A stretch of 64,000 nt of DNA from Planococcus circulans (lineage in GTDB: Bacteria; Bacillota; Bacilli; Bacillales_A; Planococcaceae). This document shows, in pieces, positions 52,176 through 60,469 of the stretch. The first letter of the stretch is position 1, and each line of letters starts with the position of its first letter. Under the pieces are notes generated by a model. The model was not told the DNA's origin and did no database searches. It worked only from the letters and a program-made list of their open reading frames with translations. The DNA lies in NCBI RefSeq assembly GCF_020023385.1, contig NZ_JAIQCL010000007.1, forward strand, positions 1-64,000, written 5' to 3'. The position numbers and the translations under genes are program-made.

Positions 52176-53129
52176 ATGAAGATTTTCGATACGCATTGTG
52201 ACGCGTTGTTGAAGCTGCAGATCGCTAAACGAAATACCCTGTTCAAAGGCGAAGCATTGGACTACCGGCAGTCAAATGAACTGGAAACCAATTTTGGAAG
52301 GTTGCAGGCTGGAGGGGTGAAAGTGCAGTTTTTTGCTGTCTTCATCCATCCGGAATTCCCATCCGACGAAAAATGGCAGCATGCGCTGGAACAGGTGGAT
52401 TTGTTCTACAGTGAGATTCTTGGGAAAAATCCGCTGATGAGGCAGATCAAAAACTGGCAGGATATCGACTTGTTAAAGCCCGATGAAATTGGAGCGGTTT
52501 TGACTTTGGAGGGAGCGGATGCATTCGGAAACGATTTAGCGAAACTTCGCCATCTCTATCGTTTAGGTGTTCTGTCGATCGGTTTGACTTGGAACAATGC
52601 CAATCTTTGCGCCGATGGTGTGGGTGATCCGCGAGGCGCTGGTTTGACGGTGCTCGGGAAAGAAGTGGTCCACCTCAATAATGACCACCATGTTTTCACC
52701 GATGTATCCCATCTGTCCGTTAAAGGATTTTGGGATGTCATGGAGCTGGCGAAATATCCGATCGCCAGCCATTCCAATGCGCGGGCCCTTTGCGATCACC
52801 CACGCAATTTGGATGACCAGCAAATTCAGGCGATGTTTGCCAACAATGGCATGATCGATGTTGTGTTTGCTCCACAGTTTATCAATAATGACAGTGAACA
52901 GGCGACGATATCCGATTTGATTCGCCACATTGATCACCTCAGTTCCTTGGGTGGAATTCACCAAATAGGCATCGGGTCCGATTTTGATGGGATTTCTTCG
53001 CACATTACAGAACTCGGGGATGCATCAGAATTCCCTAACCTGATCAATGAGCTGCAGAAGCATTATACAGAAGCGGAAGTGGAAGGATTTGCATACCGCA
53101 ACTTTCTGGAACATCGTCCTGGGATGTAA
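52176..53129 (+). CDS. Membrane dipeptidase family protein (peptidase M19)
   Basis: 317-residue zinc amidohydrolase. DTHCDALLKLQ at residues 4-14 gives the first metal ligands (HxD). LTLEGADAF near 109 has the bridging Glu, SHSNARAL near 195 a His ligand, and IGIGSDFDGI near 265. Bacterial members cleave dipeptides, often with D-residues. Starts on the base after the previous stop codon, with the ribosome site GGGGATG inside that gene. Cytoplasmic despite the family name: no signal peptide. Confidence 0.92.
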   Translation: MKIFDTHCDALLKLQIAKRNTLFKGEALDYRQSNELETNFGRLQAGGVKVQFFAVFIHPEFPSDEKWQHALEQVDLFYSEILGKNPLMRQIKNWQDIDLLKPDEIGAVLTLEGADAFGNDLAKLRHLYRLGVLSIGLTWNNANLCADGVGDPRGAGLTVLGKEVVHLNNDHHVFTDVSHLSVKGFWDVMELAKYPIASHSNARALCDHPRNLDDQQIQAMFANNGMIDVVFAPQFINNDSEQATISDLIRHIDHLSSLGGIHQIGIGSDFDGISSHITELGDASEFPNLINELQKHYTEAEVEGFAYRNFLEHRPGM

Positions 53130-53144
53130 GTGAGGGGGAGAAAG

Positions 53145-53924
53145 ATGGAGAAGACGCCAAAACAAAAAGTGAAAGAAGTTTTTGGGAAAAATGCCGATAA
53201 ATATGTAACCAGCAACAGCCATGCTAAAGGAGATGATCTGCCGCTGATTGTCGAATGGCTTCAACCTAAGAAGAGCTGGACTGTGCTGGATATTGCAACG
53301 GGAGGTGGCCATGTGACCAAAACACTGGCTCCCCATGCAGAGACGGTATTTTCTACAGATCTGACAGAAGAAATGCTGGAGAATACGGCCAAGTATCTGC
53401 GCGGCAGTTTCGATAACATCCAATATGTAGTGGCGGATGCTGAGGCTTTGCCATTCTTGAAGGAAAGTTTTGATGCAGCAGTGTGCAGGATTGCACCGCA
53501 TCACTTTCCGCATCCGGCCCGATTTATCAAAGAAGCGGCACGGGTTTTAAAAAAAGGCGGAAAATTTATGCTGATCGACAATGTCGCCCCGGCAGACCCC
53601 GAGCTTGCAGAATTTATGAACGCTACTGAAAAATTGCGGGATGCCAGCCATTCACGCTGCCTGCCAAAAGAAGAATGGGCGAGTCTGCTGGAGCAGAATG
53701 GTTTGGTGAAACTGAAATCAGCGGACCGGAAGAAAACATTCGATTATCCGTCGTGGGTAGCTCGAACTGCTGAAAGTGAAGCGCAGGTGGAGCAGGTTTC
53801 CCTGCATTTGCTTAGTGCGGATGAAAAAACCACTGACTACTTTTCAATAGAAACCAGTGCTGGAAAAATTCAAACCTTCACAATTGATGAGTGGATGGCT
53901 CTGTACGAAAAAGTAGACCATTGA
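53145..53924 (+). CDS. Class I SAM-dependent methyltransferase
   Basis: 259 residues. SAM-binding motif VLDIATGGGHVTKTLAP near residue 49, then STDLTEEML (acidic end of strand 2), VADAEALPF and a RVLKKGGKFMLID motif. Similar to UbiE/YcgJ-like small-molecule methyltransferases; substrate unknown. ATG 53145 follows GAGGGGGAG; GTG 53130 precedes that site. Third gene of a probable operon with the C26 and M19 peptidases. Confidence 0.88.
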   Translation: MEKTPKQKVKEVFGKNADKYVTSNSHAKGDDLPLIVEWLQPKKSWTVLDIATGGGHVTKTLAPHAETVFSTDLTEEMLENTAKYLRGSFDNIQYVVADAEALPFLKESFDAAVCRIAPHHFPHPARFIKEAARVLKKGGKFMLIDNVAPADPELAEFMNATEKLRDASHSRCLPKEEWASLLEQNGLVKLKSADRKKTFDYPSWVARTAESEAQVEQVSLHLLSADEKTTDYFSIETSAGKIQTFTIDEWMALYEKVDH

Positions 53925-53935
53925 GAAAACCAAAA

Positions 53936-53968
53936 AAAGCCCTTTCACCAAACCGGTGAAGGGGCTTT
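53936..53968. terminator. Bidirectional terminator
   Basis: AAAGCCCTTTCACC / GGTGAAGGGGCTTT stem (one wobble), between converging genes. Confidence 0.88.
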
Positions 53969-53973
53969 CCAAT

Positions 53974-54879
53974 CTAATATTTGTTCATGGACGATTCTGC
54001 ATCCTTTGCTTCTTTTTGACCTGCTTCACTTTGGGCGACAGGATCAGATGAAGTATCTGCTTTCGCATGTTTGCGTCTGTGTAGGATAGCATTGATTTCA
54101 GCACCGATCACCAGAATCAGACCGGTCAGGAAGAACCATAACATGAGTACAATAAGTCCTCCAAGACTGCCGTAAGTAGCCGAGTAACTGCCGAAATTGG
54201 CAACGTAGATTGAGAATCCGAATGATACGACTTGCCATAGCACGGTTGCAATTACTGCTCCGATAATGACTTCCTTGAATGGGAAATGCTTATCAGGAGC
54301 AAACTTGTACATAAGTGCCAAGACAATACTCATAACTGCAATGGAAATGACCCAACGCAGAATCTGGAAAATAATTTCTGTTTGTTCTGGAAGACTCAAG
54401 AAGGATTTAACCATGTCAATAATCGTGCCACCAAAAATTGGCAGGACGAGTGCGACAATAACCGCTACGAGCATACCAAGCGTCAAAACTATGGCTGTCG
54501 CTTTCAATTTAATGAATGAACGGGTTTCTTCAATGCCATAGGCTTGATTGGTGGCATCGATAAACGCAGTCAAGGCGTTCGAAGCAGACCAAAGCGTACC
54601 CAGAATACCAAATGTCAATAAACCGCCTGATGGTGTGGTGACGACACTGACAATCGTCTCTTCGAATGTTGAAGCCACTTCCCCTGGGAGGATGGTGCCG
54701 ATGAAATCTACCGCACGCTGTGGGTCGATCTGAAGATAAGGCAAAATAGCCAGCAACAGGATTAATAAAGGAACGATAGCTAAAAGATAGTAATAAGCCT
54801 GTGCCGCTGCTAGGGTCGTTGCTTTATCTTTTTTAAACTCACTGCCAAGTTCTTTGGCAAACCCCATAGCTTTACTCAT
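53974..54879 (-). CDS. YihY/BrkB-family membrane protein
   Basis: 301 residues, six predicted helices. QAYYYLLAIVPLLILLLAIL near residue 27 and FGSYSATYGSLGGLIVLMLWFFLTGLILVIGAEINAI near 230-266 (cite YGSLGGLIVLMLWF, GAEINAI) are family hallmarks. Highly charged C-terminal tail of about 35 residues. Function in the family is unsettled; once mislabelled ribonuclease BN. AATGGAGG precedes the ATG at 54879. Confidence 0.9.
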   Translation of the reverse strand: MSKAMGFAKELGSEFKKDKATTLAAAQAYYYLLAIVPLLILLLAILPYLQIDPQRAVDFIGTILPGEVASTFEETIVSVVTTPSGGLLTFGILGTLWSASNALTAFIDATNQAYGIEETRSFIKLKATAIVLTLGMLVAVIVALVLPIFGGTIIDMVKSFLSLPEQTEIIFQILRWVISIAVMSIVLALMYKFAPDKHFPFKEVIIGAVIATVLWQVVSFGFSIYVANFGSYSATYGSLGGLIVLMLWFFLTGLILVIGAEINAILHRRKHAKADTSSDPVAQSEAGQKEAKDAESSMNKY

Positions 54880-55056
54880 ATGAAAACCTCCATTTTTAAA
54901 ATTGGTTATTCTTTATATGCCCCGTTATACATAGGATTAACCCTAAAATGGAAACAAAAGCTGATTTGCAGGAAAAAGAGCTGGAAACCTCGATAGTGGT
55001 GACAGATTCAGTGAAAGGGAAAATTTGATGAGAGCCAATAGCCTGAAACCTTGATA

Positions 55057-55090
55057 TGCTGTGTTTTTCAATAGTTGAAAAAATACAGCA
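55057..55090. other. Unexplained inverted repeat in the 54880-55145 gap
   Basis: TGCTGTGTTTTTCAA and TTGAAAAAATACAGCA form a near-perfect 15-bp stem with a TAG loop. On either strand it could be a weak terminator, but no gene ends here. The rest of the 266-base gap has no open frame with a ribosome site. Confidence 0.5.
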
Positions 55091-55112
55091 TTATTGAAAT
55101 TTGTTTTCTGCA

Positions 55113-55142
55113 AAGAAAAAAACGCCCGGCAAGCGGACGTTC
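55113..55142 (-). terminator. Terminator of the CorC-type gene
   Basis: Minus-strand stem AACGTCCG / CGGGCGTT (one wobble) followed by a T-rich run (A-run at 55113-55122 on the plus strand). Confidence 0.8.
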
Positions 55143-55145
55143 ATT

Positions 55146-56453
55146 TTAAGCTGATTTTGGCAAGAGATCACAGGCCACTTTTAAAATATGGTGATTTTCC
55201 ATTTCAACGATGGACCATTGGCAACCACCTTTTATAAAGAGGTCCCCAGTTTCAGCTTCAATCAGCTGATGCTGAATCCAGCCGGCGATCGTATCGATGT
55301 CTTCGCTGTCTTCAAAAGTAAAGCCGAACCGTTCTTCCAGATCCTTCAATAGGACACGACCATTCAAAAGATAGCGGGTATCGCTTTCCTTAATAATTTC
55401 TTCGTCTTCTTCTTCATCAAATTCATCGCGGATTTCCCCTACAATTTCCTCTAAGATATCCTCCATTGTAATCAATCCGGAAGTTCCACCATATTCATCG
55501 ATGACCAAGGCGATATGTGTACGGTCTTTCTGCATTTTTACCAAGGCATTTTGAAGCGGCGTGGTTTCATGGAAGTAAGGAAGATCGTGTATCAGTTCTG
55601 ATAACTCAAATTGACCGTTGACAGCATAATGGGTCAGGACTTCTTTGGCATTGATGAAACCGATCAGGTCGTCTTTGTCTCCATCTCTTGAGATGGGATA
55701 ACGGGTAAAGCGGTGCTCACGGATTTCAGCCAGAAGTTCTTCAGTTGATAAATCATCTGAAAAAGCGATCATTTGCGTACGCGGAATCATGACATCTTTT
55801 GCGCTGCGTTCATCAAAAGCAAAGATATTCTGCATGTAGGACAATTCGGTTTGGTTGATTTCCCCGCTTTGGAAGCTTTGAGCCATAATGATTTTCAGCT
55901 CTTCTTCTGAATGGGCCTGCTCTTCTTTCGCAGGTTCCACCCCGAAAACACGCAATAGGATGCGAGCTGAACCATTAAGGACGAAGATGAACGGATACAT
56001 GATTTTGCCGAACCAATACAGGAAAGGCGACAAAAGAAGCGTCATCCGTTCTGCAAATTGCAGCGCCAACGATTTTGGTGCCATTTCCCCAACGACAACA
56101 TGCAGAAAAGTCACCAGTGAGAATGCCAATACAAATGAAATGATGGTAGAAGCGGAAGAAGGAACACCGAGCATATCAAACAAAGGATGTAAAAGCCGTT
56201 CAACGGTAGGTTCCCCCAACCAGCCCAGTCCGAGGGCGGTGACGGTAATTCCCAACTGACACGCTGACAGATAATAGTCAAGGTCACTGGTGATTTTTTT
56301 GACCAGCACAGCTTTTTTGTTTCCTTCATCGATCAATTGGTCGATGCGCGACATCCGGACTTTAACGACGGCAAATTCTGAGCCGACGAAAACAGCCGTT
56401 AACGCGATTAATAAGACGAGCAAAGCTAAATTCACTAAAAGTATGGGGTCCAA
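55146..56453 (-). CDS. HlyC/CorC-family protein: CNNM membrane domain, CBS pair, CorC domain
   Basis: 435 residues. N-terminal CNNM/DUF21 domain with about four helices (residues 1-190), a CBS pair (about 205-330, [13 protein letters not shown] to [10 protein letters not shown]) and a C-terminal CorC_HlyC domain ending [13 protein letters not shown]. Family members export Mg2+ or resist it (MpfA-like). Start is TTG at 56453: a strong GGAGGTGA lies 23 bases upstream and an AAGGGA, inside a small hairpin, lies closer. Monocistronic. Confidence 0.92.
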   Translation of the reverse strand: MDPILLVNLALLVLLIALTAVFVGSEFAVVKVRMSRIDQLIDEGNKKAVLVKKITSDLDYYLSACQLGITVTALGLGWLGEPTVERLLHPLFDMLGVPSSASTIISFVLAFSLVTFLHVVVGEMAPKSLALQFAERMTLLLSPFLYWFGKIMYPFIFVLNGSARILLRVFGVEPAKEEQAHSEEELKIIMAQSFQSGEINQTELSYMQNIFAFDERSAKDVMIPRTQMIAFSDDLSTEELLAEIREHRFTRYPISRDGDKDDLIGFINAKEVLTHYAVNGQFELSELIHDLPYFHETTPLQNALVKMQKDRTHIALVIDEYGGTSGLITMEDILEEIVGEIRDEFDEEEDEEIIKESDTRYLLNGRVLLKDLEERFGFTFEDSEDIDTIAGWIQHQLIEAETGDLFIKGGCQWSIVEMENHHILKVACDLLPKSA

Positions 56454-56455
56454 TA

Positions 56456-56482
56456 AATTCCCTTAAATAAGGGATTCACCTC
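56456..56482 (-). promoter_or_regulatory. Unusual ribosome-site arrangement of the CorC-type gene
   Basis: On the minus strand, GGAGGTGA is followed by CCCTTATTTAAGGG, a 5-bp hairpin with ATTT loop, and then TTTATTG at the start. Folded, the hairpin would bring the SD to about nine bases from the TTG. Confidence 0.45.
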
Positions 56483-56541
56483 CGAAAGTATTTGTTGAAG
56501 TTAAATTTACCATAATGCGAGCACGAAACATAGAGCAAAGC

Positions 56542-57171
56542 TTAGTGCTCAGAAATGATTTGTCGTGTAATCTCCTTCACGTCGATGGCCGTGTCTTCAT
56601 TGATGACATCGTCGAGCATGACGTTCTTGAAATAATCGATGCTTGCAGGCAAGGGAAGGTCCAATATTTTAGTCAAAGCGATCCGGTACATGACGACAAA
56701 TTCTTTGTCGGTATTGCCGCGTTTCAACTCTGCGAACGCTTCATAAAACTGATCGAGCTTATCCGCCAGTTCAAGCAGGCGGCCTTCAACGGTGGAATCT
56801 TTCCCTTCCTTCATGCGATCGAAAAAGACATCGTGAAACTCCTCGGGAATCTCGCGCAGGATGAACTTCTCCATCATGCCTTCTTCCACTTTTGCGATCA
56901 TTTCCTTCAATTCGGGAGAAGCATATTTGACCGGAGTCTTGATATCTCCGATGAATACTTCGGCGAAATCGTGATTGATGGTTTTTTCATACAATGCCTT
57001 CCAGTCAACTTCACGTCCTGCACGTTCTTCAATTGTTGCAAAAAACATCGCGTATTGGCTGACTTTCCACGAATGGGCTGCAACATTATGTTCTTCAAAT
57101 TTAAATCTTCCAGGTGCACGGATAATCCGTTCCAAATCATTTAATGATGTAAAAAATCGATGAATGCCCAT
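56542..57171 (-). CDS. HD-domain phosphohydrolase (YfbR-like)
   Basis: 209 residues with the HD-domain pattern: EEHNVAAHSW near 26-35 (first His), INHDFAE near 68 (His-Asp) and a later Asp in LADKLDQF near 135. YfbR-type enzymes are metal-dependent 5'-deoxynucleotidases. AGGAGGCGTCATT precedes the ATG at 57171. The opposite strand has an equally long open frame that is the antisense of this gene. A structured leader region lies upstream. Confidence 0.85.
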   Translation of the reverse strand: MGIHRFFTSLNDLERIIRAPGRFKFEEHNVAAHSWKVSQYAMFFATIEERAGREVDWKALYEKTINHDFAEVFIGDIKTPVKYASPELKEMIAKVEEGMMEKFILREIPEEFHDVFFDRMKEGKDSTVEGRLLELADKLDQFYEAFAELKRGNTDKEFVVMYRIALTKILDLPLPASIDYFKNVMLDDVINEDTAIDVKEITRQIISEH

Positions 57172-57216
57172 AATGACGCCTCCTTCTAGTTGAGTTGAAT
57201 AGTAAGTTGTAAGGAT

Positions 57217-57320
57217 GCGAGTCTGCAGAAAATGACTTGCAGATCAGCTATGCCTTCGCACATGGCTGCAACAGGTATGGGAGTTGCCGAAGGCTTACAC
57301 CGGCCTCGTGCGAATTCTTC
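57217..57320 (-). ncRNA. Structured leader of the HD-domain gene (candidate)
   Basis: Two competing stems can form: TTCGCAC with GTGCGAA (57255-57261, 57308-57314) or GCCTTCG with CGAAGGC (57252-57258, 57288-57294). CTGCA / TGCAG (57223-57227, 57238-57242) adds a small hairpin. No known riboswitch core was recognised. The strand is taken from its place upstream of the minus-strand gene. Confidence 0.35.
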
Positions 57321-57375
57321 ATGTCCTCACCCTTTAATAATTAAATTCCTTGTCTTCAGCATACACGATTTTTAG

Positions 57376-57381
57376 TATAAT
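57376..57381 (+). promoter_or_regulatory. -10 box of the YdjM-like gene
   Basis: Perfect TATAAT, 42 bases before the start. No convincing -35 at the right distance. Confidence 0.45.
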
Positions 57382-57422
57382 ATACATGACACCGGTAAAG
57401 CGTGACGAAGGAGAAGAGGAGC

Positions 57423-57899
57423 ATGACAGGAAAGACACACATCATAGGCGGCATCGCAGCATCTCTTGCTTTTGCACAAGTTACAAATTACGAGCCGGTC
57501 TTATTGCTCGGAGCAGGCGTCATCGGGTCGCTGATTCCTGATATTTGCCATGGCAGCAGTAAGATTGGGCGGGCTTTGCCTCTTTTATCAAAATTGATCA
57601 ACGGTCTTTTCGGGCACCGGACATTCACGCACAGCCTGCTGTTTTTGGTTCTGTTTGGGATTTTGTTGCATAACTTGATGCCGATGGAAGCAATTTCAGC
57701 AGGGCTGCTCGTTGGGATGGCAAGCCACATCGTCTTGGATATGGCAACAAAAAGGGGAGTCAAACTATTCTTCCCCATAAGATTGACCGTCCGGTTTCCG
57801 CTGACCGCTACGACTGGCGGAACTTCAGAAAACCTGGTCTTTGCATTGCTATCGCTTCTTTGCGTCTATTTCGGTTATGACGTTTTTCTTTCGCTGTAA
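57423..57899 (+). CDS. YdjM-type membrane-bound metal-dependent hydrolase
   Basis: 158 residues, about four hydrophobic segments. THIIGGIAASLAF at the N-terminus, GSLIPDICHGSSKIG near 38, GHRTFTHSLLF near 67-77 and SHIVLDMATKRGVKLFFP near 107. The His/Asp pattern is that of the YdjM/YvsG/YfhO-type LexA-regulated hydrolase family. ATG 57423 follows AAGAGGAG. Substrate not known. No LexA box was found. Confidence 0.85.
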   Translation: MTGKTHIIGGIAASLAFAQVTNYEPVLLLGAGVIGSLIPDICHGSSKIGRALPLLSKLINGLFGHRTFTHSLLFLVLFGILLHNLMPMEAISAGLLVGMASHIVLDMATKRGVKLFFPIRLTVRFPLTATTGGTSENLVFALLSLLCVYFGYDVFLSL

Positions 57900-57961
57900 A
57901 CGTTTTACTTCATGACAGAAGGGAAATGGAAGAACAAACGCTCATAGGAGGAATGATTTTA

Positions 57962-58150
57962 ATGGCTAAAAATGATTTTTCAAAAGATGCAAATCCACAA
58001 AGCAGCCACAATCGCCGGCAGCGTGAAGAATTCGAAAGCATCGATCAGGAATCGAGAGAAGATGGCGACAAGATGCAGAAAAAAGGAGCTCACAGCAATA
58101 CAGGAGTGGGCGATGAACGGAATCCGATCGGAGAATCGGAAGAAAAGTAG
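57962..58150 (+). CDS. Small, very hydrophilic protein
   Basis: 62 residues rich in Asp, Glu, Asn, Gln, Ser and Lys with almost no hydrophobic residues (RRQREEFESIDQESREDGD), so likely disordered. AGGAGG lies ten bases before ATG 57962. The composition recalls small stress or spore-type hydrophilic proteins, but no family motif is seen. A long terminator follows. Confidence 0.6.
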   Translation: MAKNDFSKDANPQSSHNRRQREEFESIDQESREDGDKMQKKGAHSNTGVGDERNPIGESEEK

Positions 58151-58217
58151 CTGAGCCGTAAAGAACTGGCGTATCAAGAAATTTAGAGCAAGCGGCTGAC
58201 TCGTCAGTCCCTGAAAT

Positions 58218-58262
58218 AAAACCGCTGAAGAAAAATCAATGATTTTTCTTCAGCGGTTTTTG
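58218..58262. terminator. Long terminator
   Basis: AAAACCGCTGAAGAAAAATCA pairs with TGATTTTTCTTCAGCGGTTTT; T-run on the plus strand. Confidence 0.88.
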
Positions 58263-58324
58263 TTTTGGATGTGATGATTTGGATCTTCTTTGAAAAGAAG
58301 AATTATTTTATTCCATTAATAGAG

Positions 58325-58429
58325 CTTACTTTCTAATATGAGTGAAATACTTTCTGTTTAGGTGCAAATACTTTCCGTAAACGGCTGAATACTTTCTAAT
58401 AAGCTCTAAATACTTTCCATGCCTTCAAA
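58325..58429. repeat. Five tandem 21-bp units, core AATACTTTC
   Basis: AATACTTTC recurs at 58346, 58367, 58388 and 58409, exactly 21 bp apart; a degenerate CTTACTTTC at 58325 keeps the phase. The other 12 bases of each unit vary. On the minus strand each core reads Glu-Ser-Ile in the frame of the neighbouring remnant gene, giving a seven-residue period interrupted by two stop codons. Confidence 0.8.
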
Positions 58430-58705
58430 AAGTTCAGGAATGGAGTATATTCGATCTTTATAACTCCCGACGAATGGCGTATTTGCCGATTTCAACATCT
58501 TGGAGGCGGTAGTAGTGGAAGGGTGTCCAGTGAATCCCCTGAATTCCCGGTAGCTGATGGTCGTTTCGGCCAAGGTCCGGTGCTGCAGCAATGCATTCAA
58601 GTGAGCGATTGGATCACAGTTCATTTGCTTCATCAAGTGGAACACGCCATATTTCTCTGTATAAAGAAACCCGTCTTTGGGCGACTTGTCTGCCAGAGCA
58701 TAAAG
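58406..58705 (-). pseudogene. Remnant of an unrecognised gene
   Basis: An open frame of about 99 codons runs on the minus strand from 58705 to a TAG at 58406-58408. It reads as plausible protein (YGVFHLMKQMNCDPIAHL, STTTASKML) from its first codon after an upstream stop, with no ATG and no ribosome site at the only GTG (58645). It ends inside the 21-bp repeat array, whose frame continues past the stop. It looks like the 3' part of a decayed gene. The 617-base gap 58151-58767 otherwise holds only the terminator and repeats. Confidence 0.5.
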
Positions 58706-58767
58706 CTATACAATGATGAAAGGAAATTATTGAAAAATTCGTTTTTTTAAGACAATGGAGGGATAAG

Positions 58768-60414
58768 ATGATTTCTGCAACATGGAACTGGATGTGGGAA
58801 AAACACGATCAGGCAAAAGAAACATTTCGATTCTTCACCAACCCTGGAGGTGGGGTGCCCGACGACCGTGATCGAGCGGAAGATGCCGGATCTTATGATG
58901 AACGCAAAAAGAACCGCAGCTACAATACACCTCAGTTAATCGGTCTATTTCTGGGGCCGTTGCTTTTCATCTTGACGCTGGTTTTCTTTAACCCTGATGG
59001 GCTGTCCCCTGAGGCGAAGGCTATACTGGCCAGTACAATCTGGATTGCGACCTGGTGGATTACGGAAGCCATTCCGATTCCCGCAACATCGCTTCTGCCG
59101 ATTATTCTTTTTCCGATGACTGGCGGACTTGATGTCAGCTCAACAACATCTGCATATGGCAATGATACAATCTTTCTTTTTATGGGCGGCTTTATGATTG
59201 CCCTAACAATGGAGAAGTGGGATCTACATAAGCGAATTGCCCTTACTATTATTTCTATCATCGGTACCAATACTGAACGGATCATTCTCGGGTTTATGGT
59301 TGCCACCGGTTTCTTGTCGATGTGGATCTCCAATACTGCCACAGCGATGATGATGGTGCCGATCGGACTGGCGATCATCTATCAGGTATCAGAGGCGCTG
59401 AAGGATGACTCTTCGATCAATACTACAAAAGAGAATTTTGGTTTTGGTAAAGCCTTGATGCTCGGGATTGCCTACTCCGCATCACTCGGCGGGATTGCAA
59501 CATTGATCGGAACACCACCCAACACCTTGCTGGCTGGTGCGGTCAATGAAATCTACGGCATTGAAATCACGTTTGCACAATGGATGCTGTTCGGTGTTCC
59601 ATTGGCCTGGACTTTCATTTTAATCGCCTGGATTTATTTGGTGAAAGTCGCTTACCCACAGAAATTGAAGCATCTGCCTGGAGGGAGCGAAGTGATACGC
59701 CAGCAGAAAGCGGAGTTAGGCGCTGCTTCTTATGAAGAAAAAGCAGTCTTTGTTGTTTTCGTAGCAGTGGCGCTTGCCTGGATCAGCCGCTCTTTTGTTT
59801 TGGATGCTTTTGCACCGAATCTGGAAATGACGGATGCCATGGTCGGTTTGATTGCTGCGATGATTTTGTTCATCATCCCTTCGAAAAACAGAAAAGGCGA
59901 CCATTTGCTGGACTGGGCAACAGCAGTCAAACTGCCTTGGGGCATTCTGCTGCTGTTTGGTGGCGGGCTTGCCATCGCTGCTGGCTTCACAAACTCCGGT
60001 CTGTCTGAGTGGATCGGAAATCAATTGATCGGACTGCAGGGAGTCAATGTCCTGATTATTGTTCTGGTAGTGGCTGCGCTGGTCTTGTTCCTAACGGAAA
60101 TCACTTCCAATACAGCGACTGCTTCCATGATGTTCCCGATCATGGCATCTCTTGCAGTAGCGCTCAGCATCCATCCATATGCGCTGATGGTCACTGCAGC
60201 CGTAGCGGCATCGTGTGCATTTATGCTGCCGGTTGCTACACCGCCGAATGCGGTTGTCTTCGGATCCGGATATTTAAAGATCTCAGACATGGCTAAAGCT
60301 GGATTCGCGCTCAATATATTCGGTATTTTCTTTGTCTCACTTGCGGTGTTCTACTTCTTGCCGCTTGTCTGGGGACTCGACCTGATGTCGATTCCAGCAG
60401 AATTTCTCGAATAA
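58768..60414 (+). CDS. DASS-family (SLC13) sodium:dicarboxylate symporter
   Basis: 548 residues. A charged cytoplasmic N-terminal stretch of about 50 residues precedes the membrane domain. The two SNT motifs, SNTATAMMMVPIG (about 189) and SNTATASMMFPIMA (about 448), form the Na+ and substrate sites. GGIATLIGTPPNTLLAG and VATPPNAVVFGSGY are the other signatures. Similar in layout to SdcS. AATGGAGGG before ATG 58768. Likely takes up succinate, malate or fumarate. Confidence 0.92.
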   Translation: MISATWNWMWEKHDQAKETFRFFTNPGGGVPDDRDRAEDAGSYDERKKNRSYNTPQLIGLFLGPLLFILTLVFFNPDGLSPEAKAILASTIWIATWWITEAIPIPATSLLPIILFPMTGGLDVSSTTSAYGNDTIFLFMGGFMIALTMEKWDLHKRIALTIISIIGTNTERIILGFMVATGFLSMWISNTATAMMMVPIGLAIIYQVSEALKDDSSINTTKENFGFGKALMLGIAYSASLGGIATLIGTPPNTLLAGAVNEIYGIEITFAQWMLFGVPLAWTFILIAWIYLVKVAYPQKLKHLPGGSEVIRQQKAELGAASYEEKAVFVVFVAVALAWISRSFVLDAFAPNLEMTDAMVGLIAAMILFIIPSKNRKGDHLLDWATAVKLPWGILLLFGGGLAIAAGFTNSGLSEWIGNQLIGLQGVNVLIIVLVVAALVLFLTEITSNTATASMMFPIMASLAVALSIHPYALMVTAAVAASCAFMLPVATPPNAVVFGSGYLKISDMAKAGFALNIFGIFFVSLAVFYFLPLVWGLDLMSIPAEFLE

Positions 60415-60429
60415 AGTGAAATAAACAGC

Positions 60430-60469
60430 AAAAAGCAGGCTCACCTTCTGGTGGAGCCTGCTTTTTTTC
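60430..60469. terminator. Bidirectional terminator
   Basis: AAAAAGCAGGCTCACC / GGTGGAGCCTGCTTTTT with TTCT loop and one bulged G, between converging genes. Confidence 0.88.

Noticed and set aside
54945-55028. 26-codon open frame in the gap before the CorC-type gene
   Set aside because: No ribosome site and no terminator of its own; likely chance.
56515-57144. Plus-strand open frame of 209 codons opposite the HD-domain gene
   Set aside because: Pure antisense of a gene with clear HD motifs and AGGAGG; the frame has no ribosome site and no recognisable motifs.
58325-58429. CRISPR array
   Set aside because: The shared core is only nine bases with 12-base variable parts; period of 21 bp is far too short for repeat-spacer units.
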